Below are positions 6,287-12,101 of a stretch of DNA of 16,487 nt, piece by piece; the first letter of the stretch is position 1; each line of letters begins with the position of its first letter. The notes beneath the pieces were generated by a model. That model made no database searches, had not been told where the DNA came from, and saw only the letters and a program-made list of their open reading frames with translations. The stretch is from Acidobacteriota bacterium (GTDB lineage Bacteria; Acidobacteriota; Thermoanaerobaculia; Multivoradales; JAHEKO01): contig JAHEKO010000008.1 of assembly GCA_024638355.1 (NCBI GenBank), positions 4,835-21,321 on the forward strand, read 5' to 3'. The position numbers and the translations under genes were made by a program.

Positions 6287-8728
6287 ATGAACAGGCACCC
6301 AGACAAGATCTCAGTGCTACTAGGCGTGGCCTTTACGGCCGTGGTCCTGTTCGTCTCGCACGGGCTCCCGGCCCCGGAGACGACTCCGCCAGAAAGCGCC
6401 ACCACCGCGTACATCGTTCAGGGACCCACCCTCGACTCGACCGCTGAGCGCGTCGAGCGGGCGGGGGGTGCCGTCACCCACGAGCTCGGCGTGATCCGGG
6501 CGGTCGGCGCCCGGCTGACGCTGGAACAGGCCCGGCACCTCGGAGCCGACGGCGCGCTGCGCCTGACTCCCGATCGGGGGGTGAGCACCGCCTCCTGCTC
6601 GGCGGTCGCCGGCCTCGTCGAGATCGACGGCGACAAGTTCAAGTGGGAGATCGCCAACCCCGGCGGCTCGCCGCTGACGGTCGACGCCATCGCCTTCGGC
6701 TGGGCGGCCGAGAGCTCTCTGCTCGAGAAGGTGAAGCTCGACGGCCACGACATCTTCAAGATCCCTCAGGAGCCGCCGCTGGCGCTGCTCGATTCCGGGT
6801 GGGACGGCGATCTCGAGGACCGCCGGATCGACCCCGGAAAGACGGTCGTGCTCCAGCTGCAGTTCAAAGAAGAGCTGCTTTTCCACGAGCAGGCGTATTC
6901 CCTGGCCGTCGGTTTCGCCGAAGGCTGCATGGTGGAGTTCGTTCCGAGCGGAGCCACCTGCGAGGTGGCGGGCTGGGGCGAGCGCGAGCTCAAGGACGAC
7001 AAGCTGAAGTGGAATGTCTACAACGCCGGGAGCGTGCCCGCGACCGTCAAGGGCATCTCGCTCAACTGGCCGGAGGCCAACTCCGCGCTCGAGAAGATCA
7101 AGCTCGAAGGGGCCACCCTGTTCGAAGGCAACCTCCCCGGGCCCGTCGGGGGACTCCACGGCGGTTGGGAGAGTGACGTCGAGGACCGCCGCATCGACCC
7201 CGGCAAGGAGGCCGGCTTCGAGCTCGAGTTCGCCGCCGACATCGAGATCGATCAGGAAAAGTACTCCATCGTCGTTGAGTTCCACCAGGAATGCCAGACG
7301 GAGTTCACTCCCGGTTACGACGGCATGGAGATGGACAAGAAGGCCCGCCGCACTCCGCACACGGCGCAGGTCGGCGCGGATCTGATGCACCAGCAGGGAA
7401 TCCTCGGCCGGGGAGTGACCGTCGCGGTGATCGATACCGGACTGTGGGAGAAGAACGGCGGCCGCAGGTGGCTGCACAAGAACCAGGACGGCGAGGAGCG
7501 CGTCCTCGTCGCCTACGACGCCATCGAGGATCGGCTATCCGGCGCCGAGGACCTCGGGGATTCGAACGGACACGGCACGCATGTCACCAGCATCCTGGCC
7601 TCGAGTCGAAAGGCGACTCGCTCCCACGGCTCGGGCTGGAGCTACAACGGCATCGCTCCGGCAGCCGATCTGGTCATCCTGCGTGCGTTCGACGAACTGG
7701 GTAACGGCAGCTATCTCGACATCATCCGCGCCATCCAGTTCGCCATCGACTTCAGAGATGTCTACGGCATCCGCGTGCTCAACCTGTCCTTCACCGGCCA
7801 GCCGCAGTCCTTCTACTGGGACGATCCTCTGGCGCAAGCGGTAATGGCCGCCTGGCGGGCGGGAATCGTCGTCGTCGCCTCGGCCGGCAACACGGGGCCC
7901 GAGGCGATGTCGGTCGGCGTGCCGGGGAATGTCCCCTACGTCATCACCGTCGGCGCCATGACCGACAGCTACACGCCGCTCGATCCCTCCGACGACCGAC
8001 TGACGGTCTTCAGCTCCGCGGGACCGACCTTCGAAGGATTCGTCAAGCCCGACCTGGTCGCCCCCGGCGGCCACATGCTGGGCATCATGAACAAGAGCTC
8101 GAGGATTCCCAAGAAGCACAAGGAGTTCCACGACGCCCACGACTACTTCGTCATGTCCGGCACCTCCCAGGCGACGGCGGTGGTCAGCGGTCTGGTCGCC
8201 CTGCTGCTCGAGGTCGATCCGGCGCTGAGCCCCGACGACGTCAAGTGCCGGCTGCAGGCGACGGCGCGGCCCGCCACCGACCCGGCCGGCGGCCTCGCAT
8301 ACAGCGTCTTCCAGCAAGGCACCGGACTCGTCGACGGCGGCGGCGCCCTCGGCGCCGGCGTCTCGGGCTGCGCCAACCGCGGTCTCGATCTCGAGGCCGA
8401 TCTCGCGGGGACGCGGCACTTCGCGGGCCGGGCCGACCGGGCGCCCGACGGCACCTACTTCCTACGTGGCTCAGAGCTCGACAGCAGCGGCTTCGTCTGG
8501 AACGACGGTTTCGCCTGGAACGACGGCTTCGCCTGGAACGACGGCTTCGCCTGGAACGACGCCTTCGTCTGGAACGATGGCTTCGCCTGGAACGACGCCT
8601 TTGTCTGGAACGACACCTTCGTCTGGAACGACGGCTTCGCCTGGAACGACGCCTTCGCCTGGAACGACACCTTCGTCTGGAACGACGGCCACGTGATGTC
8701 GATCAACACCTGGGTGGAACCGCAATAG
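6287..8728 (+). CDS. Exported subtilisin-like serine peptidase (S8) with two Cys-bounded tandem domains and an FxWND-repeat tail
   Basis: 813 residues. A signal peptide (~8-28) precedes an I9-like propeptide region (~40-98, AYIVQG...GVIRAVGARLT). Two tandem ~110-residue domains follow (~102-219 and ~223-342). Each starts and ends with a Cys (104/214 and 225/336) and shares a LEK-K-L-G strand and an EDRRIDPGK motif. The S8 domain (~355-690) has an intact triad: Asp383 (VIDTG), His429 (NGHGTH), Ser627 (SGTSQAT), with oxyanion Asn535 (ASAGNTG). Residues 736-801 are eleven FxWND(G/A/T) hexapeptides, then a 12-residue end. It should be a secreted or surface endopeptidase. ATG 6287 has AAGAGG 5 nt upstream. 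A stronger site (GGAGGA, 6254-6259) instead serves ATG 6268, which is out of frame and reads to a stop at 6447. S8 identity is certain; the roles of the extra domains are unknown. Confidence 0.96.
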   Translation: MNRHPDKISVLLGVAFTAVVLFVSHGLPAPETTPPESATTAYIVQGPTLDSTAERVERAGGAVTHELGVIRAVGARLTLEQARHLGADGALRLTPDRGVSTASCSAVAGLVEIDGDKFKWEIANPGGSPLTVDAIAFGWAAESSLLEKVKLDGHDIFKIPQEPPLALLDSGWDGDLEDRRIDPGKTVVLQLQFKEELLFHEQAYSLAVGFAEGCMVEFVPSGATCEVAGWGERELKDDKLKWNVYNAGSVPATVKGISLNWPEANSALEKIKLEGATLFEGNLPGPVGGLHGGWESDVEDRRIDPGKEAGFELEFAADIEIDQEKYSIVVEFHQECQTEFTPGYDGMEMDKKARRTPHTAQVGADLMHQQGILGRGVTVAVIDTGLWEKNGGRRWLHKNQDGEERVLVAYDAIEDRLSGAEDLGDSNGHGTHVTSILASSRKATRSHGSGWSYNGIAPAADLVILRAFDELGNGSYLDIIRAIQFAIDFRDVYGIRVLNLSFTGQPQSFYWDDPLAQAVMAAWRAGIVVVASAGNTGPEAMSVGVPGNVPYVITVGAMTDSYTPLDPSDDRLTVFSSAGPTFEGFVKPDLVAPGGHMLGIMNKSSRIPKKHKEFHDAHDYFVMSGTSQATAVVSGLVALLLEVDPALSPDDVKCRLQATARPATDPAGGLAYSVFQQGTGLVDGGGALGAGVSGCANRGLDLEADLAGTRHFAGRADRAPDGTYFLRGSELDSSGFVWNDGFAWNDGFAWNDGFAWNDAFVWNDGFAWNDAFVWNDTFVWNDGFAWNDAFAWNDTFVWNDGHVMSINTWVEPQ
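8492..8689 (+). repeat. Eleven tandem 18-bp units encoding FxWND hexapeptides
   Basis: The in-frame unit TTC-G(T/C)C-TGG-AAC-GAC-(GGC/GCC/ACC) occurs 11 times without interruption. Only codon 2 (Val or Ala) and codon 6 (Gly, Ala or Thr) vary in protein, apart from three silent changes (GGT at unit 1, GAT in unit 5, TTT in unit 7). Near-identical codons point to recent expansion or homogenisation by slippage or recombination. Copy number probably varies between strains and is prone to assembly error. Confidence 0.98.
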
Positions 8729-8729
8729 G

Positions 8730-8746
8730 GCGGCGTCGCGGGCCGC
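8730..8746. terminator. Small hairpin between convergent genes, weak terminator candidate
   Basis: GCGGC (8730-8734) pairs with GCCGC (8742-8746) around a 7-nt loop in the 21-bp gap between the stops of the subtilisin and the AraC/methyltransferase gene. It could serve both directions, but the stem is only 5 bp and there is no T tract on either side. Confidence 0.22.
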
Positions 8747-8749
8747 AGC

Positions 8750-9616
8750 TCAGGCGCGCGCGCTCGCCGCGGAGCCGAGCGGCCCCTGCCGGTCTTCGTG
8801 GCTCGACTCCCAGCCGATCATCGCCCGCTTGCGCGGGGTGCCCCAGGCGTAGCCTCCCAGAGCGCCCGAGCGCCGGATGACCCGGTGGCAGGGAATGAGG
8901 TACGAGATCCGGTTCGCTCCGACCGCGCTGCCCACGGCACGCGACGCCGCCGGGCGGCCGATCGCCCGCGCGATCTGCTCGTAGGCGACCAGACGGCCGG
9001 GCGGGATCCGCAGCAGCGCCTTCCAGACAGCCACCTGGAAGTTGGTGCCCTTGACCAGAACCTGGACCGCGCCGTGCCTGGCGGGATCGCGATCGAACAC
9101 GTGCTCGGCCACCGCCCTCGTCGACCGGCGATCCTCGATCAGCCGCGCTCCCGGCCAGACGCGCCGCAGCCAGTCGACCCTCTCGGCCGGATCGTCGTCG
9201 ACGAAGCGGAGCCCGCAGATGCCGCGGTCGGTGGTGGCGACAAACGCCCGCCCGAAGGGCGAGTCGTGCACTCCGTGACGGATCTCGACGCCCCCGCCGC
9301 CCGACTTGTACTCGCCGGGGGTCACCGCCTCGAGGGCCACGAAGTGATCGTGCAGGCGGGCCGGACTCGACAGGCCGACCTCGAAGGCGGTCTCCATCAC
9401 GCTGTTCGAGTTGCCGAGCAGCTCCTTGGCATGCTCCACGGTCACGAACTGGAGGAAGCGCTTGGGGCTGATGCCCGCCCAACGGCGGAAGAGGCGCTGG
9501 AAGTGGAACGAGCTCAACCCGACGGCGGCCGCCACCTGATCGAGGGAGGGCTGTTCGGCAGCGTTCTCCTCGATGAAGCGAATGGCGGTCTCGATGCGCT
9601 GGTAGTCCGAGCTCAT
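8750..9616 (-). CDS. AraC-type regulator fused to methylated-DNA-[protein]-cysteine S-methyltransferase (Ada-like)
   Basis: A 288-residue cytoplasmic protein. Residues ~8-105 are an AraC-type double helix-turn-helix (SLDQVAAAVGLSSFHFQRLFRRWAGISPKRF and the second HTH near VMETAFEVGLSSPARLHDHF). Residues ~118-180 form the methyltransferase N-terminal subdomain. Residues ~190-270 are the active-site domain, with the acceptor Cys243 in PCHRV (242-246), an Asn-containing GANRISYLIPCHR lead-in and a conserved GGYAWG. The reaction is stoichiometric transfer of the O6-alkyl group from guanine to Cys243. The Ada N-terminal Cys4 zinc domain that repairs methylphosphotriesters and switches E. coli Ada is absent, so the mode of activation must differ. 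ATG 9616 has an AAGGAG site 5 nt upstream; the open frame beyond it to 9700 is unlike protein. TATGGT at 9641-9646 (minus strand) is a possible -10. Confidence 0.95.
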   Translation of the reverse strand: MSSDYQRIETAIRFIEENAAEQPSLDQVAAAVGLSSFHFQRLFRRWAGISPKRFLQFVTVEHAKELLGNSNSVMETAFEVGLSSPARLHDHFVALEAVTPGEYKSGGGGVEIRHGVHDSPFGRAFVATTDRGICGLRFVDDDPAERVDWLRRVWPGARLIEDRRSTRAVAEHVFDRDPARHGAVQVLVKGTNFQVAVWKALLRIPPGRLVAYEQIARAIGRPAASRAVGSAVGANRISYLIPCHRVIRRSGALGGYAWGTPRKRAMIGWESSHEDRQGPLGSAASARA

Positions 9617-9640
9617 GGCGTCTCCTTCCCGAGTGATCCC

Positions 9641-9646
9641 ACCATA
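9641..9646 (-). promoter_or_regulatory. Putative -10 element of the AraC/methyltransferase gene
   Basis: The minus strand reads TATGGT, 24 nt before the ATG, which leaves a leader of ~18 nt with the AAGGAG ribosome site. A GC hairpin (GGCCGC/GCGGCC, 9654-9659 with 9664-9669) lies just upstream and might be an operator or part of a terminator for the preceding TerC gene. No -35 is recognised. Confidence 0.25.
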
Positions 9647-9745
9647 GAGCCCGGGCCGCAGCCGCGGCCACCCGAATCTTGCGCAGCAGCGGCCTTCCAC
9701 GCGGTGACCCCGACCCGGTACCCGGCGCTTCGAGGCGCGGCTTCG

Positions 9746-10507
9746 CTAGGCCGATTTTTCGCCATCCGGCACGTACCGATCTCGCAGTGCCACGGGCTTG
9801 GCTCGACGCTTGCGGCGAACGCGCAGGTTGAGCATCTCGACGAACACCGAGAAGCCCATGGCGAAGTAGATGTAGCCCTTCGGGATGTGGAAATCGAGGC
9901 CATCGGCCAGCAGCGCCACTCCGATCAGGAGCAGAAAGCTCAGGGCCAGCATCCTCACGGTCGGATGGCCTTCCACGAAGTCGCCCACCGGCCTGGCGAA
10001 GAGCATCATCAGGCCGACGGCCACGATGATCGCGATCACCATCACCGGGATCTCCTTGACCATGCCCACCGCCGTGATCACCGAATCGAGCGAGAAGACG
10101 ATGTCGAGAATGACGATCTGCGTCAGCACCGCGGCCATCGACGCCGCCACCTTCTGCGACGCGCTGCCCTCGACGCCCTCCAGGCTGTGATGGATCTCCC
10201 GCGTGGCCTTGGCGAGCAGGAAGAGCCCGCCGATCAAAAGAATCAGGTCGCGTCCGGAGATCTCGTTGCCGAGGGCGGTAAAGAGCGGCGCCGTGAGCCG
10301 CACCATCCAGGCCAGGGTCAGGAGCAGGGCGAGGCGCATCAGCATCGCCAGCGCCAGGCCGATCAGCCTCGCCTTGGCGCGCTGCTCCTCGGGGAGCTTC
10401 CCCGCGAGGATCGTGATGAAGACGATGTTGTCGATGCCCAGGACCAGCTCGAGCGCGGTGAGCGTCAGCAGCGCGATCCAAGACTCCGGGTTGGCCATCC
10501 AGTCCAT
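9746..10507 (-). CDS. TerC-family integral membrane protein
   Basis: A 253-residue inner-membrane protein with about seven hydrophobic helices. It has the paired acidic motifs of the family: ELVLGIDN (20-27) in the first helix and DIVFSLDS (135-142) in the middle, with a further polar GLDFHIPKGY loop (203-212) and a basic C-terminal RVRRKRRAK stretch. TerC-like proteins have been linked to tellurite resistance and, in characterised members, to Mn2+ efflux or metal loading of exported proteins. Metal transport here is inferred from family. The ATG at 10507 has an AAGGGAG site 9 nt upstream; ATG 10498 is an alternative. A TAAGAT element lies ~27 nt upstream. It is followed by the Ada-like gene on the same strand after a 129-bp gap, which contains a possible separate promoter. 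Family identity is sure, substrate is not. Confidence 0.93.
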   Translation of the reverse strand: MDWMANPESWIALLTLTALELVLGIDNIVFITILAGKLPEEQRAKARLIGLALAMLMRLALLLTLAWMVRLTAPLFTALGNEISGRDLILLIGGLFLLAKATREIHHSLEGVEGSASQKVAASMAAVLTQIVILDIVFSLDSVITAVGMVKEIPVMVIAIIVAVGLMMLFARPVGDFVEGHPTVRMLALSFLLLIGVALLADGLDFHIPKGYIYFAMGFSVFVEMLNLRVRRKRRAKPVALRDRYVPDGEKSA

Positions 10508-10534
10508 CGAGCGATCTCCCTTGCGGTTCGCGAC

Positions 10535-10540
10535 ATCTTA
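10535..10540 (-). promoter_or_regulatory. Putative -10 element of the TerC-family gene
   Basis: The minus strand reads TAAGAT, 27 nt before the ATG at 10507, leaving a short leader that contains the AAGGGAG ribosome site. It lies in the 100-bp divergent gap shared with the ATP-grasp gene. No -35 match is seen. Confidence 0.3.
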
Positions 10541-10594
10541 AGCCCTCGCGGCCGCTGCAGGCGCGCCCGTCGCCATCCGGCCAGCCGATCGGGC

Positions 10595-10600
10595 TAAAGT
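10595..10600 (+). promoter_or_regulatory. Putative -10 element of the ATP-grasp gene (leaderless start)
   Basis: TAAAGT ends 7 nt before the GTG start at 10608 and no ribosome site lies between. This matches the arrangement seen before the helicase and TMEM175 genes and suggests a transcript beginning at the start codon. Confidence 0.35.
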
Positions 10601-10607
10601 CGCGGCC

Positions 10608-12032
10608 GTGACGCTCGACCTCGAAGCGGCTCGCCGAGCCGCAGAACCCCTCGCCCGCCGGCTCGACCCGGAGGCGCTCGCCGCCTACGCCCCGCTCGGC
10701 TGGCACGACGCGCTTCGCGGACTGCCGGTGCTCCACCTCGACGACGTCTCGGCGATCCCCTTCCTGGTCGACATCGAGGGCGTGGAGGAGTACCAGCATC
10801 GCGCGCGGCTGCGCGCCGCACGAGGCGATCTCTTTGCCGCGGTCACCGCGCCCAACGAGGCGTACGAGGCCTACTGCCGGAGCCGCCTGCGCCTGGGCGA
10901 CGTTCGGTTCGTGCCGGCGCCGGCCGGCGACGACCCGCTGGCGGTCGCCGAGGCCTGCGCCTCGGAGAGCGCGCTCGAGGCCATCGCCGAGCGGGCGCGT
11001 GACGCCGGCGGCCTCGTGCTGCATCCCTACATGGGCATCGAGTCGGTCTGGGAGCTGGGCCGGCTCGTGGCCGAGCGCAGCGGCGGGCGCGTCGGCGTCC
11101 TGGCGCCGCCGCCGCCGATCACCTGGACGGCCAACGACAAGGGCTCGTTCGGCGAGCTGGTTTCGCTCGTGCTCGGCCCGAGCTATCTCGTGGAGACCCT
11201 GAGCGGCGACAGCGCCGAGGCGCTGGCCGACGTTCTGCTGGATCTCGCGACGCGCCACCGGCGAGTCGCCCTCAAGCGACTGCGCTGCGCCTCGGCCATG
11301 GGAAACGCGTTGTTCGAGGCCGAGGAGCTCGGGGCGAAAGATCGCGGCGAATTCGAGACCGAGATCCGGGCCTTTCTCGAGCGCACCGAGTGGGACGGCG
11401 CCGAGGAGGTGCTGGCGGTCGCCTGGGAGGACACCGAGATCTCGCCATCGACCCAGCTGTGGATTCCGCCGGCGGGCGGCGGCGACCCTCGACTCGACGG
11501 CATCTACGAGCAGATTCTCGAGGGCGAGCGCGGAATCTTCGTCGGCTCGCGGCCTTCGGGCCTGCCCGCTCGGGTGCACGACGACCTGGCGGCGAGCTCG
11601 CTCCGCGCCGCCGCCGGACTCCAGGCGCTCGGTTACGTCGGGCGCTGCTCGTTCGACTTCCTCGTCGTCGGCGACCCGGAAGGCGACTTCGCCGTGCGCT
11701 TCGTCGAATGCAACGGCCGCTGGGGCGGCACCTCGACTCCGATGGCGCTGCTCGATCGGCTCCTCGACCGCGCCGACGGACAGCCCCGCCCCCCCTACCG
11801 CGCCCAGGATTTCGTTCACGAAGGCCTGGCCGGAGCGGACTTCGCCGAGATCCTCGCCGCGCTCGGCGACGAGGTGTTCGATCCCGCCACCGGACGCGGG
11901 CGCTACATCCTCTACAACGTCGGTCCGCTGGCGCGCTTCGGCAAGCTCGACGTGATCGCGCTGGGCGACAGCCGTCCGCAGGCGGAAGCGGCGATGGAAG
12001 AGGACCTGCCGCGCCTGCTCGGGCTGCGATAG
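10608..12032 (+). CDS. ATP-grasp ligase-like protein of unknown substrate
   Basis: A 474-residue protein with no signal peptide, presumably cytoplasmic. The N-terminal ~200 residues resemble a pre-ATP-grasp Rossmann-like region. The ATP-grasp part has VALKRLRCASAMGN (220-233, putative nucleotide-binding Lys223 and a small-residue loop), then GYVGRCSFDFLVV (342-354) and VRFVECNGRWGGTS (363-376). In the last, Glu367 and Asn369 fit the Mg2+-binding ExN of ATP-grasp enzymes. Such enzymes join a carboxylate to an amine or thiol through an acyl-phosphate, e.g. peptide or amino acid ligases. The ECNGRWGG motif recalls ATP-grasp proteins related to PGM1-type peptide ligases, but the substrate cannot be read from sequence. 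The GTG start is the only plausible one; no in-frame Met occurs before residue 142. An exported M14 peptidase gene follows 69 bp later on the same strand. Confidence 0.78.
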   Translation: MTLDLEAARRAAEPLARRLDPEALAAYAPLGWHDALRGLPVLHLDDVSAIPFLVDIEGVEEYQHRARLRAARGDLFAAVTAPNEAYEAYCRSRLRLGDVRFVPAPAGDDPLAVAEACASESALEAIAERARDAGGLVLHPYMGIESVWELGRLVAERSGGRVGVLAPPPPITWTANDKGSFGELVSLVLGPSYLVETLSGDSAEALADVLLDLATRHRRVALKRLRCASAMGNALFEAEELGAKDRGEFETEIRAFLERTEWDGAEEVLAVAWEDTEISPSTQLWIPPAGGGDPRLDGIYEQILEGERGIFVGSRPSGLPARVHDDLAASSLRAAAGLQALGYVGRCSFDFLVVGDPEGDFAVRFVECNGRWGGTSTPMALLDRLLDRADGQPRPPYRAQDFVHEGLAGADFAEILAALGDEVFDPATGRGRYILYNVGPLARFGKLDVIALGDSRPQAEAAMEEDLPRLLGLR

Positions 12033-12069
12033 CGACGGAGGCGCCGGATGGAGGCGTCACGACTCGCGG

Positions 12070-12097
12070 TAGTCTCGCCGAATCCGAAGGAGGAGGA
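12070..12097 (+). promoter_or_regulatory. Putative -10 and strong ribosome site deciding the M14 start
   Basis: TAGTCT (12070-12075) is a possible -10. AAGGAGGAGGAA (12087-12098 region) is a very strong Shine-Dalgarno sequence placed correctly for the GTG at 12102, 5-8 nt away. It lies inside the frame that would open at ATG 12048, which argues for the GTG as the real start. Confidence 0.5.
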
Positions 12098-12101
12098 ACC
12101 C

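Noticed and set aside
8492..8689. CRISPR-like array
   Set aside because: Units are contiguous with no spacers, have an 18-bp period in frame with the protease, and no cas genes are present.
8455..8725. Repetitive proteins in several other frames across the 18-bp repeats
   Set aside because: The repeat length is a multiple of three, so every stop-free frame gives a periodic peptide; only the FxWND frame continues the subtilisin.
8703..11819. A 1038-codon minus-strand open frame covering the Ada-like, TerC and part of the ATP-grasp region
   Set aside because: It runs through well-identified genes in another frame, is Arg/Gly/Ala-rich without domain motifs, and is explained by scarcity of stops in GC-rich DNA.
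12048..12101. ATG 12048 as the M14 start
   Set aside because: It would place a very strong ribosome site inside the coding sequence and an uncharacteristic charged stretch before the signal peptide; GTG 12102 fits better, though not proven.
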